From contig NZ_POUL01000007.1 in the NCBI RefSeq assembly GCF_002890895.1, positions 62,001 to 126,000 of the forward strand: a stretch of DNA of 64,000 nt. The letters run 5' to 3'. Positions 25,508-34,693 of the stretch are shown piece by piece. Position 1 is the stretch's first letter. Every line of letters begins with the position of its first letter. Both the position numbers and the translations under genes were made by a program. The notes beneath the pieces were generated by a model. It did no database searches. It saw only the letters and a list, made by a program, of their open reading frames with translations, and had not been told where the DNA came from. Origin of the DNA: Stutzerimonas stutzeri (lineage in GTDB: Bacteria > Pseudomonadota > Gammaproteobacteria > Pseudomonadales > Pseudomonadaceae).

Positions 25508-26422
25508 TCAGTTTGTAGCCGCTCCGCTATAGCTCGCTCCGCTCTCGGAGAAACGCACCTTGCCGTAGCTGTCACCGAACAATTCCTTGTACAGCGCCTC
25601 GGCTGAAGCAGTGAGCAACAGGATTTCCACGCGGCGGTTAGCACCGTTCTGCGGATCTTCGGGCTGCAGCGGCATGACGTCGGCCTGAGCGGTCACCTGC
25701 AGCACCGCGCGTTCACCGAGACCGGCATCGACCAGCGCATTGCGGGCGCGCAGGGCACGATCCCCGGACAGATTCCAGTTGTTGTATCCGTTCTTCTGCC
25801 GATAGGGCGTGGCATCGGTATGGCCGCTGATGATCAGTTTGTTATCCACCTTTGCCAGTACGCCGGCGAGTACGCCCAGCAGCTTCTGAAAATGCGGATT
25901 GAGGGTCGCGCTACCGCGCTGAAACATGAAGCGCTGCTGGTCGTCCTTGATCAGGATGCGCAGCCCCTGCGGAACCACGTCCACTTCCAGATTCGCTAAC
26001 GCATCGACTTCACTGGCCACTTCGCGCATCAGCTCGGCGAGCTTCTTCAGCTCTTCGGTCGAGCCGTAGTTATGGCTGCCGTCCTGGTCGCTTTTCCCGT
26101 CGATGCGGTCGGTTTCTTCGGTCTGTGGTGGGCGGACCGGTACGCCGTCGAGTTCCAGCGGTGAGGTGCTGGTGCCGTCGAAGATACCCGCCCCGCCATC
26201 GACCAGCGGATTGCTCTCCATCTCGCCATAGGACGGGTTGGTCTGATTCATCTGCGGTTGGATGATCCACAGCACCATGAACAGCGCCATCATCGCCAGG
26301 GTGAAGTCGGCGAAGGCCACCTTCCAGGCACCGCCATGCTCGTCGCCGTGACCCTTCTTGCCGCGGCGCTTGATGATGATCTCGTGCTCGCCGCCGCCCT
26401 TGTTCTTGTCCCGGCTCCTCAT
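25508..26422 (-). CDS. motB: Lateral flagellar stator protein MotB (LafU)
   Basis: This 304-aa peptidoglycan-anchored stator subunit has one TM segment with the ion-binding Asp39 (WKVAFADFTLAMMALFMVLW) and a C-terminal OmpA-like domain (ISGHTDATPY; LSGDRALRARNALVDAGLG; NRRVEILLL). The basic N-terminus (RRGKKGHG) is typical. The start at 26422 overlaps the motA stop (ATGA). Lateral motors are generally proton-driven; the ion is not proven here. It is the last gene of the fliD operon. Confidence 0.95.
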   Translation of the reverse strand: MRSRDKNKGGGEHEIIIKRRGKKGHGDEHGGAWKVAFADFTLAMMALFMVLWIIQPQMNQTNPSYGEMESNPLVDGGAGIFDGTSTSPLELDGVPVRPPQTEETDRIDGKSDQDGSHNYGSTEELKKLAELMREVASEVDALANLEVDVVPQGLRILIKDDQQRFMFQRGSATLNPHFQKLLGVLAGVLAKVDNKLIISGHTDATPYRQKNGYNNWNLSGDRALRARNALVDAGLGERAVLQVTAQADVMPLQPEDPQNGANRRVEILLLTASAEALYKELFGDSYGKVRFSESGASYSGAATN

Positions 26423-27291
26423 GCGGCGTCCCTTTCTTCCTCGTACTGGGTCACCCATTTTTCCAGCTGGCGGAAAGCGGGCTTGACGTCCTGCTCGATC
26501 AACTTGCGACCGGCGTCGACCGCCAGCAATGTAGGCTTGCCGGCGACATGGGCAACCAGCGTGGTGCGCACGCATTCGAGCGCCGAGAGTTCGGTCTTGA
26601 TCCGCTGGCTCATGGCGTTGGAAAGCGGGTCCATCAGGCAGTAACAGAAGAAGATGCCGAGGAAGGTTCCGACCAGCGCTGCCGCTACGTGCGCACCGAT
26701 TTCCGCGACGCTGCCGCCGATGCTGCCCATAGTGATGATGATGCCCATGATCGCTGCGAGGATGCCGAAGCCAGGCATGGCTTCGCCGATCTTGTGCAAT
26801 GAGCGCGCCGGCTGTAGCAGGGCGTGCTCCATGGCTTCGAGCTCCTGCTCAAGAAACCCTTCCAGCTCGTGAGCGCTGATCTTGCCCATCGCCATCAGCC
26901 GGAAGTTGTCGGCGATAAAAGCCATCAGGTTCTTTTCCTGAAGGATCAGCGGGTAGCGAACGAACAGATCGCTTTGCTCCGGCTCCTCGATATGCGAATC
27001 GAGCACTTTGAGGCCGCCGACGTCGACCATTTCCAGCAGCTCATAGAGCAGCATCAGCAATTGGCGCTGAAACTCCTCGCCACGACGCTGGTAGGAGAAG
27101 ACACCCTTGATCTGATGCAGCATCTCGATCAGGACTTCCTTGGGGTTGCCGACCACCAGACTGCCGAGCGCGGCACCGAGAATGATGACCACCTCGGCCG
27201 GTTGCCAGAGCATGCGCATGTCGCCGTGCGCCATGGCGTAGCCGCCCAGCACGCAGCCGATGATGATGAAGGCGCCTAATACTTTCTGCAT
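26419..27291 (-). CDS. motA: Lateral flagellar stator protein MotA (LafT)
   Basis: This 290-aa stator subunit begins MQKVLGAFIIIGCVLGGYAM and contains four hydrophobic segments, a cytoplasmic loop (FSYQRRGEEFQRQLLMLLYE) with charged residues that contact FliG, and the MotA signature near AMPGFGILAAIMGIIITMGS. Length is normal. It is coupled to motB and lies three bases after fliA, so this flagellum carries its own motor stator. Confidence 0.95.
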   Translation of the reverse strand: MQKVLGAFIIIGCVLGGYAMAHGDMRMLWQPAEVVIILGAALGSLVVGNPKEVLIEMLHQIKGVFSYQRRGEEFQRQLLMLLYELLEMVDVGGLKVLDSHIEEPEQSDLFVRYPLILQEKNLMAFIADNFRLMAMGKISAHELEGFLEQELEAMEHALLQPARSLHKIGEAMPGFGILAAIMGIIITMGSIGGSVAEIGAHVAAALVGTFLGIFFCYCLMDPLSNAMSQRIKTELSALECVRTTLVAHVAGKPTLLAVDAGRKLIEQDVKPAFRQLEKWVTQYEEERDAA

Positions 27292-27293
27292 GA

Positions 27294-28028
27294 CTACTGA
27301 CTTCTCTCGGTTAGGAATCGGCAGGCCTTGCCGATCGCCTGTTTGCTCAGCTGACAGACCCGGGCATCGCTGACTTCCAGCACCAGGGCAATTTCTTTCA
27401 GGCTCAGTTCGTGCTGGTAATACAGCGTCAGCACCAGGCGCTCACGCTCGTCCAGCCGTGCCAGCGCCTGCGCTAAGACGCGCTCCTTGATCAGGCGCTC
27501 CTCGAACAGCTCGGTGGTGTCTGGAAAATGCTCGTGGCCGCTCTGCAGCAGCTCGTCGAGGCTCTCGATGGCCTCTGATGAATCCGCACAGAGGAACGCC
27601 TGGTATTCCTTTTCATCAAGGCCGGTGTGGGCCTTGATTTCCTCGTCGCTGGGTTCGTGGCCCAGCTGTCGTGACAGGTCGCGGATCGCATCGCGCACCT
27701 TGTGTGCCTGTTGGCGAACCTGGCGCGGACGCCAGTCCTGGCGGCGCAGCTCATCAAGAATCGCGCCACGAATACGCAGGGACGCGAACTTGCCGAAGCC
27801 TTCGTCCGGCTCGCCGTAACGACGCAAACCTTCGAGCAGCCCCATCATGCCGATCTGCTCCATGTCCTCGCGGTCGAGCACTTGGTTGGCCTGCAGTGAC
27901 AGCTGGCGAACGATGCGTTTGACCAGCGGCAGGTACTGCATCAGCCAGCGCTGCTCGACCGCCGGTGCGAACACCGAAGGGCCCGCCGGCGTAGCGCCGT
28001 AGTAGTCGATGGGGCAAGTGGCACTCAT
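27294..28028 (-). CDS. fliA: Flagellar sigma-28 factor FliA (LafS)
   Basis: This 244-aa sigma factor has region 2 (MEQIGMMGLLEGLRRYGEPD; GKFASLRIRGAILDELRRQD), region 3 (RDLSRQLGHEPSDEEIKAHT) and region 4 (LARLDERERLVLTLYYQHEL; SDARVCQLSKQAIGKACRFL). It is the lateral-specific copy that would transcribe late genes, held by FlgM (32531). Being inside the stator operon matches the lafS position in Vibrio and Aeromonas. Confidence 0.95.
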   Translation of the reverse strand: MSATCPIDYYGATPAGPSVFAPAVEQRWLMQYLPLVKRIVRQLSLQANQVLDREDMEQIGMMGLLEGLRRYGEPDEGFGKFASLRIRGAILDELRRQDWRPRQVRQQAHKVRDAIRDLSRQLGHEPSDEEIKAHTGLDEKEYQAFLCADSSEAIESLDELLQSGHEHFPDTTELFEERLIKERVLAQALARLDERERLVLTLYYQHELSLKEIALVLEVSDARVCQLSKQAIGKACRFLTERSQ

Positions 28029-28038
28029 GGCGGGGCCT

Positions 28039-28500
28039 TTACTGCACGATCAGCTTGTTGACCAGCACGTGCTCGAAGGGCACCGCTGCGTTCTTGCTGG
28101 CGAAGTCGGCGAAGAGCGCCTTCTCCAGACGCTCCTGCAGCTCGCCGATCTTCAACCCACGCAATTCATCGAAAGGCAGGGACGACAGGTAGCCCACCAC
28201 CGAGTTACGCACGATGGGCTCGGCCTGCTCGAATTTCGGTGGCTCGTCAGATACCTCCGCCTGCAGCGCCAGGTCCAGCACGAAGTAGTGCTCACGTCCG
28301 TCGCCGCGCACGCTGACGATGATCTTCTGCACCGGGAAGAACACGTACTCCGAGGGCTCGACCGGTTCAGCCTCCGCGACTTCGCCCGAGCTGGAGCCTT
28401 CCAGGCCGGGCTTGAGCAGCCAGTAGCTGGCGCCAACGCCACCGGCAACGGTCAGGACGTTGAGCAACAGCATCAGCAGAACAATACGGGGCGTCGACAT
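28039..28500 (-). CDS. fliL: Flagellar basal-body associated protein FliL (LafF)
   Basis: This 153-aa single-pass membrane protein has a TM segment at ~6-29 (VLLMLLLNVLTVAGGVGASY), an acidic linker and a periplasmic SPFH-like FliL domain (YVFFPVQKIIVSVRGDGREH; YLSSLPFDELRGLKIGELQE). FliL rings surround and tune stators. It is located between fliK and fliA. Confidence 0.93.
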   Translation of the reverse strand: MSTPRIVLLMLLLNVLTVAGGVGASYWLLKPGLEGSSSGEVAEAEPVEPSEYVFFPVQKIIVSVRGDGREHYFVLDLALQAEVSDEPPKFEQAEPIVRNSVVGYLSSLPFDELRGLKIGELQERLEKALFADFASKNAAVPFEHVLVNKLIVQ

Positions 28501-28536
28501 AACACACTCACAAATGGCTAATTAGGTTGAATCGGC

Positions 28537-29712
28537 TCAGACCGTCACCAGGACATCACGGGTCCGGGCACTTTCGCGTTCCGGCGCTTGCTCCTGCGGG
28601 CGGGCCGCCAGAGGTGTTTCTTCCCCTGCCAGCACCGGGCGTTGGCGCTGCTGGCCCTGCTGACCGCCGCCGTCGGCGCCGACCTGCACGTTGACCTGGA
28701 CGAAATGCTGGCCCACCAGCTCCTGGCGCAGACGGTCACTGGTTTGCTGCAGCAGGCGCGCCACATCGGCGTTCGCTGCGGACAGTTGTACGTTCAGCCG
28801 GCCCGACTCGTGGTTGAGCAGGATTTCCATGCTGCCCAGTTCGGGTGGGTCGAGGCGAATGGTGGCGCTCTGGATCTTCTGCTGGATTTGCAGATCGACG
28901 TTTTCGCGCAAGGCGTGGAGCATCTGCTCGCCCCACTTGGCCTCCGGTGCCTGCAACTTCAGCGCACGGTCCGCAGACTGCAGCGGCGCGCTTTGTCCGC
29001 GCTCGACCGTCGCGGTCAGCGGGTCGCCCGCTTCCAGTGGCTCAGCGACCTCCAGAAGCGAGTCCAGCGACGCGGCCGGCATGGCATCGGCCGACGTGAC
29101 TGCGGCGGCCAGGGTTTGGCCGACACCCATCTCGACGATGGGCTTGGGCATGGCCGTCGCCACCGGGTTCAGCTCGACGGTGCGGCCCTGAACAGCCATC
29201 TTCACAATGTTCAGCGAATCGCCCGGCACGGCATTGAGCGGGGCGTCAGTCATCTGGATCTGCCCCGGCAATGCGCTCAGCAGATCGTCGGGGGTCGCTG
29301 CGGTGGCTTGCGGAAGCGCCTGTGGCGCAGGCGCGGCGCCCGGTTGTGCAGCATCACGCGCCTGAATTTCGGCCAGTTGCTGATCGATCATGCCCAGCAA
29401 CCATTGCTCAGGCGTCAACTCCTGGGGCGCTTCATTGCCCTGGCTGACACTGCCGCCTGCCTGCAGCACGTGGCCCTGCTCAGCCGCCAATACCGGTAGG
29501 GGGCCTTGCAGCGTGGGGGCAGCAATTTCGGAAGACAGATCGTCACCCGCGCTCGACGCCAGCAGCATGCGCTCGCCGAAACCGCGCATGGCATTGCCAG
29601 CCATGGCTTGACCAACAGTGGCCTGCCCGCCCTGGCTCGCACGCGCAGCAACCGGCACCGCGGATTCGCCACTGGCTGCCGTACGCGTTGCTGATATCGA
29701 CTGGATCATCAT
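28537..29712 (-). CDS. fliK: Hook-length control protein FliK (LafE)
   Basis: This 391-aa secreted ruler has a long Ala/Gln/Pro-rich N-terminal half with little structure and a C-terminal FliK core (~240-360: IQSATIRLDPPELGSMEILL; SGRLNVQLSAANADVARLLQ) that switches FlhB specificity. The start ATGATG overlaps the fliT stop; either ATG could be used, with GGAG upstream. Confidence 0.92.
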   Translation of the reverse strand: MMIQSISATRTAASGESAVPVAARASQGGQATVGQAMAGNAMRGFGERMLLASSAGDDLSSEIAAPTLQGPLPVLAAEQGHVLQAGGSVSQGNEAPQELTPEQWLLGMIDQQLAEIQARDAAQPGAAPAPQALPQATAATPDDLLSALPGQIQMTDAPLNAVPGDSLNIVKMAVQGRTVELNPVATAMPKPIVEMGVGQTLAAAVTSADAMPAASLDSLLEVAEPLEAGDPLTATVERGQSAPLQSADRALKLQAPEAKWGEQMLHALRENVDLQIQQKIQSATIRLDPPELGSMEILLNHESGRLNVQLSAANADVARLLQQTSDRLRQELVGQHFVQVNVQVGADGGGQQGQQRQRPVLAGEETPLAARPQEQAPERESARTRDVLVTV

Positions 29713-30032
29713 CCCCTGTCTCCGGCTTGGAACATATCAATGCGCTGGTAGGCGGCACGCCCTTCGGCGTGCTCGAGGTGGTTCAACAGCAGCAGGCGCA
29801 GACGCTCGCACTCTTCGGCGCAGGCTTGCAGGCCTTCCCCGTGGAGCTGCTTGAGGCGGCTCTTGGCCGCGTGCGTCGGCTCGTCCAGTTCAAGCCGACC
29901 GGCCAGTGTTTCGAGACACTGACGAATCGCCGCATCAACCGTGGCCACGGCGGTCCAGTCATTGCTCTGCAACGCCGCCTGCAATTCGCCGTGCAGCGCC
30001 ATCAGGCGCTCGCTGTCACTTACGGGCGGCAC
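29709..30032 (-). CDS. fliT: FliT-like export chaperone (LafD)
   Basis: This 107-aa helical protein between fliS and fliK is called FliT from position, size and helix-rich sequence (ERLMALHGELQAALQSNDWT). FliT chaperones FliD. The start overlaps the end of fliS by 17 nt, and its stop overlaps the fliK start. Sequence identity with FliT families is weak, as usual. Confidence 0.75.
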   Translation of the reverse strand: MPPVSDSERLMALHGELQAALQSNDWTAVATVDAAIRQCLETLAGRLELDEPTHAAKSRLKQLHGEGLQACAEECERLRLLLLNHLEHAEGRAAYQRIDMFQAGDRG

Positions 30033-30414
30033 TGACGCCCTCCCAGCCCTCGCGGAGAATGCCGAGCAGGTTGATCACTTCGTCCAGCCCTTCCAGCGAC
30101 AGCGACACGCTGACGTCCGAGAGCCGGTAGATGCAGTACTCGTACAGCCGCGCCAGCCCTTGAACCACCTCGCCGCCGCCCTCTTCATCGAGCGCACCGT
30201 TGAGGCCGTTGAGGATGTTCATGCACTTTTCCAGCGATACGCCCTTCTGCTGGTACCGTTTGTGCTCGATGTGGCCGCGGGCGCGGGCCAGCTCGTCCAG
30301 CAGGCCGTCCATCAGCACCAGCACCAGTTCGTAAGGCGAAGCCGAGGCAGCACGTGCCTCGAGGTCTACCGAGCGGTAGCTGTCATAACTGTCGTTGGGG
30401 TGATAGCTGTTCAT
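30016..30414 (-). CDS. fliS: Flagellin chaperone FliS (LafC)
   Basis: This 132-aa chaperone has the FliS signature ASASPYELVLVLMDGLLDEL and a C-terminal four-helix pattern. It binds flagellin C-termini before export. The start overlaps the fliD stop (ATGA). Confidence 0.95.
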   Translation of the reverse strand: MNSYHPNDSYDSYRSVDLEARAASASPYELVLVLMDGLLDELARARGHIEHKRYQQKGVSLEKCMNILNGLNGALDEEGGGEVVQGLARLYEYCIYRLSDVSVSLSLEGLDEVINLLGILREGWEGVSAARK

Positions 30415-31718
30415 GAGAACAATCCGTTAGCTTGCGATGTGGTGGGCATCGAGAACATTCCGCTGGTCTGCTCCATGCTCTGCATGGTCTGCATCATGCT
30501 GGTGAACTGCCGCAGGTAGCGGCTGTAATGGGTGTCGTACTGCTGCTGGAGCGTCTCGAACTGCTCGTCGATGCGGCGCAGGCTCATGTCCAGCGTGTCC
30601 ATGCGGTTCTTCAGCAGGCCGTTGGTGCTGCTGGTGTAGCTGGCGACAGTCTTGTCCATGCTCTCCAGCAGCTTGTCGGTGCCGGTGAACAGCTCCTCGA
30701 AGCCCGCAGGATCGTTGGCGACGGCCGCCTCGAAACGCTTGGCATCGATCGTCAGCTTGCCGTTGCGGTCGGCGCTGATGCCGAATTCGATCAGGCTCTT
30801 GCCGCCGAAGTCGGCACGCAACAGGCTGTTGAGGCGGCTTTCGATGGAACGCACGCTGGAATCGCCGGCCAGTGCGCCGCGTTTGGCGCTATCGCTGCCG
30901 CTGGCGGTCAGCGAATCGAAACTGGTCATCAGGGCGTTGAAGGCGTCGATGAATGTCTGCGCCTTGGCCTGTGTGCCGGCTTTGTCTTGGCCCACCGTGA
31001 CGGTCAGCGGGGTGTCGGTCGCCGCATGCGTCTTGCTCACGGTCAGGCTTACGCCGTCGATGACGTCGGTAAAGGTGTTGCTGGCGCTGGTCAGCTCGAT
31101 GCCGCCCACGCCATAGCTGCCACCCATACGAACCATCGCGTCCTGGGCAGTCGATAGCGTGGTCGTGGTCGCGGCAGCGTTGCCTGTCATTGTGAGGCTG
31201 AATGCATTGGGAGCGCCGGTTTGCTCACTGCTGACGACCAGACTGACCGCGCCGTTGCTGCGCACCAGGGTCGCTTGCACACCGAGACCGGCGTCGTTGA
31301 TGGCCGTGGCGGCATCGCCAAGCGTGGCGTACTGGCTGAGGTCGAACGATTGGGCATTCAGCGTCAGGGTGCCGCTCAGGCTGCCATCGACCAAGCCCTG
31401 TACCGCGACCTGCTGCTTGCTGGCCAGGCGCTCGACGAAAAAGTCATAGGTACCGGCCGTTGCGGTAGTGCCCACGCTAGCCGTGGCATAACCCTCCTGA
31501 CTGAAGGTTGCACTGTTGGTCAACATGCTCGATGTGCTGCTGTTGAGCTTGGTGATGGCGGACTTGAAGGTCGTCATCGACGTGCGCAGCGAATTCAGCG
31601 CTTCACGCTGGGCCTTGTAGCGGGACTCGTTGCGGTTAAGCCGATCCAGCGACGACTGAACTTCGTAAGTCGCCAACTGCGTCGACATCTGCTGTACGTA
31701 ATCGGAATTTATAGCCAT
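30411..31718 (-). CDS. fliD: Filament cap protein FliD (HAP2, LafB)
   Basis: This 435-aa cap protein begins MAINSDYVQQMSTQLATYEV, with FliD_N followed by a Thr/Ser/Ala-rich centre and the FliD_C region (DAFNALMTSFDSLTASGSDS; LLRADFGGKSLIEFGISADR). It is first in the operon fliD-S-T-K-L-A-motA-motB. Three nearby starts exist (ATG 31724, GTG 31721, ATG 31718); AGAGGGG fits the last. A sigma-54-like promoter is immediately upstream. Confidence 0.95.
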   Translation of the reverse strand: MAINSDYVQQMSTQLATYEVQSSLDRLNRNESRYKAQREALNSLRTSMTTFKSAITKLNSSTSSMLTNSATFSQEGYATASVGTTATAGTYDFFVERLASKQQVAVQGLVDGSLSGTLTLNAQSFDLSQYATLGDAATAINDAGLGVQATLVRSNGAVSLVVSSEQTGAPNAFSLTMTGNAAATTTTLSTAQDAMVRMGGSYGVGGIELTSASNTFTDVIDGVSLTVSKTHAATDTPLTVTVGQDKAGTQAKAQTFIDAFNALMTSFDSLTASGSDSAKRGALAGDSSVRSIESRLNSLLRADFGGKSLIEFGISADRNGKLTIDAKRFEAAVANDPAGFEELFTGTDKLLESMDKTVASYTSSTNGLLKNRMDTLDMSLRRIDEQFETLQQQYDTHYSRYLRQFTSMMQTMQSMEQTSGMFSMPTTSQANGLFS

Positions 31719-32093
31719 CACCATCCCCTCTTGTTGTTTCTAGAGCAGATTGCATGCCAGGTCTGAAACGCCCGCGATATGGGCCTTCCAGCAAACGGCA
31801 TGCAGAAAAAAGGCTTCCGCAACGTGACAGGACCAGGAAACGGGGAAGTGCCGTTTCCGCCTCGACGCGGGCGGAGCATCTGTCTGTAAAGGCGACGTCA
31901 GCAGTGAGGCAGTTAAAGGCCAAACCGAAAAGGATTAATTCCTTGATGGTGACGATAGGCCTGTCGCGGCAAGGCGCCTCTTACACGCTGTCGTGGTGTG
32001 GATCGCTGTGGGCGTACGGCTGAAGGGAGCTGTGGCTGAAGCCGCTAACGGGAGCTGAGCATCCGCAGAAGCGCGGACGAATGTCTTTGCGCC
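31719..32093 (-). promoter_or_regulatory. fliD operon upstream region and flgN 3' region
   Basis: This gap (about 370 nt) contains the sigma-54-like fliD promoter, an inverted repeat TGCATGCC (31751-31758) / GGCATGCA (31797-31804), and a hairpin GGAAACGG/CCGTTTCC (31836-31858) that may end the flgMN transcript. A short plus-strand frame at 31754-32023 lacks any coding character. Confidence 0.5.
31744..31759 (-). promoter_or_regulatory. Sigma-54-like promoter of the fliD (lafB) operon
   Basis: The minus strand reads TGGCATGCAATCTGCT, against TGGCACGNNNNTTGCT: two mismatches, with exact GG-to-GC spacing. The predicted transcript starts near 31733, leaving a leader just long enough for the AGAGGGG RBS. 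Same class as the flgB promoter, suggesting joint control by LafK. Confidence 0.7.
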
Positions 32094-32534
32094 TCAATAG
32101 GCCTGCGGCGAATACAGCCGCGCATCCTGCCCACCGGCGAGCAGCTGCTGAAGAATGTCGTGATGCATGGCGAGCAGCTTGCCGTTGTGCTCGTTGAATT
32201 GCTGACACTGCACAGCGAGATCACCGACTTGCCGCCAATGCTGCTGAAGGGAGTCACCGCGCTCACCCGTGCAGCTGGACAGCAGGCGGCGCATGCCAAC
32301 ACCTGAGGTTTCCAGACCGAAAGCCGCGAGCACCTTGCTGCGTCGCTGGGCGCGCGCGGCGATGGCTTCGACACGCAAGGTGATCTGCAGGTTGATGCGG
32401 TCGATCTCCGGCACGTCGCGCTCGAGCAGACGTCCGTAGAGCGCCTGCATCAGCTCGCGCAAGGCGAGGTAATCGCCGCAATCCTGCTGGAGATCGTCAT
32501 CGACGACTGCCAGCAGCTTATCGCGCTGGCTCAC
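32094..32534 (-). CDS. flgN: FlgN-like export chaperone
   Basis: This 146-aa helical protein downstream of flgM, ending RLYSPQAY, resembles FlgN tails. FlgN escorts FlgK and FlgL. It starts with GTG overlapping the flgM stop (GTGA). The identification rests mainly on gene order and helical character. Confidence 0.82.
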   Translation of the reverse strand: MSQRDKLLAVVDDDLQQDCGDYLALRELMQALYGRLLERDVPEIDRINLQITLRVEAIAARAQRRSKVLAAFGLETSGVGMRRLLSSCTGERGDSLQQHWRQVGDLAVQCQQFNEHNGKLLAMHHDILQQLLAGGQDARLYSPQAY

Positions 32535-32806
32535 GCATCGTTTCCGCGGTGGTAGCTGAGCATGCTGCTGGCCAGATCACCCACGTCGGTAGAGATCTCG
32601 CCGCGCTGCAGCGCTTGCTTGATGGCCGCCACCCGGTCCAGATCGACCTCGGGCATGGCGCGCAGGGCGTCGTGCATCTGCTCCAGCGGCAGGCTTGTGG
32701 CCGGACGCGCAGCAGGCTGGGCCGTGGGGCGCGCACTGGCCGGACGCGCCGAAGCGGTCTCGGTGGGCATTGCAATGGCGGGCTTGAACTGCCGGCTGAT
32801 TTCCAT
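32531..32806 (-). CDS. flgM: Anti-sigma-28 factor FlgM
   Basis: This 91-aa small, mostly disordered protein has an Ala/Pro/Arg-rich first half and a C-terminal sigma-binding part (MPEVDLDRVAAIKQALQRGE; STDVGDLASSMLSYHRG) typical of FlgM. It should restrain the FliA at 27294 until hook completion and then be exported. The 132-nt gap upstream suggests its own promoter separate from fliJ. Confidence 0.93.
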   Translation of the reverse strand: MEISRQFKPAIAMPTETASARPASARPTAQPAARPATSLPLEQMHDALRAMPEVDLDRVAAIKQALQRGEISTDVGDLASSMLSYHRGNDA

Positions 32807-32938
32807 GATTTCGTTCCAACTCAGTGGTTACTGCCAAACAAGCGACCGCTAAGGCGCAAACCTTAAATGTTTTTTTGCTAGGGCTGACAGGCGGGCCGCC
32901 TTACGCCGTTTCCAAGCGCCGTGTTCAGGCACTCCTAC

Positions 32939-33364
32939 TCAGGCGATCTGATTGCGCCACCAGGTCTGCGCGGCCAGACCGTCCTGAATCTTCTGTTCCT
33001 GCGCCGTGAGCAGCTGCTGCCACTGCTGCATCTTGGCGTCGATCACATGCTCAACCACCTTCTCGCTGCGCATGGCCTGCAGCAGCTCCTGCTGGATACG
33101 CACCAGCGCCTGCTCGGCCACGGCCAGTTCGCGCCGCTGCAGCTCGACCATCTTGTACAGCGTGGCCTTGTAGCGCTGCTGATTGTCGCGTTGCAGCGGC
33201 GTGCTCATCGGCACGGAGAACCCGCACAGGCGGCTGAGACCGGTGATGTTGTTGCGATAGCGCTGGCAGAGGTTTTGCTGATACTGAACCTGCCCGAGCA
33301 TCTGCTTGACCCGGTTGCCGCGCAGGCTGGCCAGGCGCGTGAGCGTTTCGATCTGCTGCTTCAT
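32939..33364 (-). CDS. fliJ: Flagellar export protein FliJ
   Basis: This 141-aa coiled-coil protein (KQQIETLTRLASLRGNRVKQ; QQRYKATLYKMVELQRRELA) fits FliJ, the stalk that links the FliI ATPase to FlhA. The start at 33364 overlaps the fliI stop (ATGA). The frame is open far upstream antiparallel to nothing real: it is the fliI shadow. Confidence 0.88.
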   Translation of the reverse strand: MKQQIETLTRLASLRGNRVKQMLGQVQYQQNLCQRYRNNITGLSRLCGFSVPMSTPLQRDNQQRYKATLYKMVELQRRELAVAEQALVRIQQELLQAMRSEKVVEHVIDAKMQQWQQLLTAQEQKIQDGLAAQTWWRNQIA

Positions 33365-34692
33365 GGCTTCCTGATGATGCTTTGCAGGATGGTGAGACTG
33401 GTTTCCAGCTCCGCCGCCTCGCCCACTTCTTGGCGCAGAAAGCGTTCGATGGTGGGTGCGAGCTGCACGGCGCGGTCGGTCTTGATGTCTGCGCCAGGGC
33501 TGTAGCCACCCAGCGGGATCAGCTCCTTGATCTTCTCGTAGGTGCTGTAGAACTCCTTGAGCTGCCGCGCGGCGCCCAGGTGCGGCGGCTGGCCGACCTG
33601 GCTCATGCAGCGGCTGACCGAAGCGCAGATGTCGATAGCCGGGTAATGCCCGGCGTCCGCCAATCGACGCGACAACACGATGTGGCCATCGAGAATTGCA
33701 CGCGCGCAATCGACAATCGGGTCCTGCTGGTCGTCGCCCTCGGCGAGAACCGTGTACAGCGCACTGAGGCTGCCGTTGTCGTTGGCACCATTGCCGGCGC
33801 TTTCGACCAACTCCGGCAGCATGCCGAACACAGACGGCGGATAGCCCTTGGTGGCTGGCGGCTCGCCGAGGGCCAGGGCAATTTCTCGCTGGGCCATGGC
33901 GTAGCGGGTCAGCGAATCGACCAGCAACAACACATCGTTGCCCTGGTCGCGGAAATAAGCGGCGATGCTGTGGCAAAGCTCGGTGGCCTTGAGACGCATC
34001 AGCGGCGATTCGTTGGCCGGCGCCACCACCACCACGGCCTTCTTCAGGCCCTCTTCGCCCAGCGAATGCAGCAGGAACTCCTGCACCTCGCGTCCGCGCT
34101 CACCAATTAGCCCGACCACCACGACGTCAGCCTTGGTCTGTCGCGTGATCATGCCCAGCAGCACGCTTTTGCCCACGCCGGAACCGGCGAACAGGCCGAC
34201 GCGCTGGCCCTTGCCGAGGGTGAGCATGGAATTGATCGCCCGCACGCCGACGTCCAGCGGTTCACTGACCGGCTTGCGCTTGAGCGGATTGACCGAAGGC
34301 AGCTCGGTGGGCAGCGGATCGCGCCCGCTGAGCTTGCCCATCTCGTCCAAGGGCTCGCCGAGGCCGTTGACCACACGCCCCAGCCAGGATTCGTCGATAT
34401 GCAGCTTGGCATCATCCGGCGCCGGAAATACGCGCGATCCGGAGGTCAGCCCCACCGGTTTCTTGAAGGGCATCAGGTAGGTGATGTCGCGGTTGAAGCC
34501 CACCACCTGCGCTTCGAGCATGCTGCCGTCGCCCTGTTCGACGAAACAGCGCTGGCCGGTCATGCGCTGGCAGCCGAGGCTTTCCAAGAGCATGCCGGAG
34601 ACGCGCACCAGCCGGCCGCTGACCTTCGCCAGCTGCACCGTGTCCAGCGAGCGCAACGCCTCGTCGAGCCGGAAGCTCTCGCGCAGGGACAT
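33361..34692 (-). CDS. fliI: Flagellum-specific ATPase FliI
   Basis: This 443-aa F1-beta-like ATPase of the export apparatus has Walker A GLFAGSGVGKSVLL (Lys ~175), the DVVVVGLIGERGREVQEFLL motif, and Walker B VLLLVDSLTRYAMAQREIAL. All catalytic motifs are intact. The start MSLRESF at 34692 lies just past the fliH stop; the longer frame to 34743 overlaps fliH and is unlikely. Confidence 0.96.
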   Translation of the reverse strand: MSLRESFRLDEALRSLDTVQLAKVSGRLVRVSGMLLESLGCQRMTGQRCFVEQGDGSMLEAQVVGFNRDITYLMPFKKPVGLTSGSRVFPAPDDAKLHIDESWLGRVVNGLGEPLDEMGKLSGRDPLPTELPSVNPLKRKPVSEPLDVGVRAINSMLTLGKGQRVGLFAGSGVGKSVLLGMITRQTKADVVVVGLIGERGREVQEFLLHSLGEEGLKKAVVVVAPANESPLMRLKATELCHSIAAYFRDQGNDVLLLVDSLTRYAMAQREIALALGEPPATKGYPPSVFGMLPELVESAGNGANDNGSLSALYTVLAEGDDQQDPIVDCARAILDGHIVLSRRLADAGHYPAIDICASVSRCMSQVGQPPHLGAARQLKEFYSTYEKIKELIPLGGYSPGADIKTDRAVQLAPTIERFLRQEVGEAAELETSLTILQSIIRKP

Positions 34693-34693
34693 C

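Noticed and set aside
31754..32023. A possible 89-residue gene upstream of fliD
   Set aside because: Basic, low-complexity product, no RBS, and it overlaps the sigma-54-like promoter and inverted repeat.
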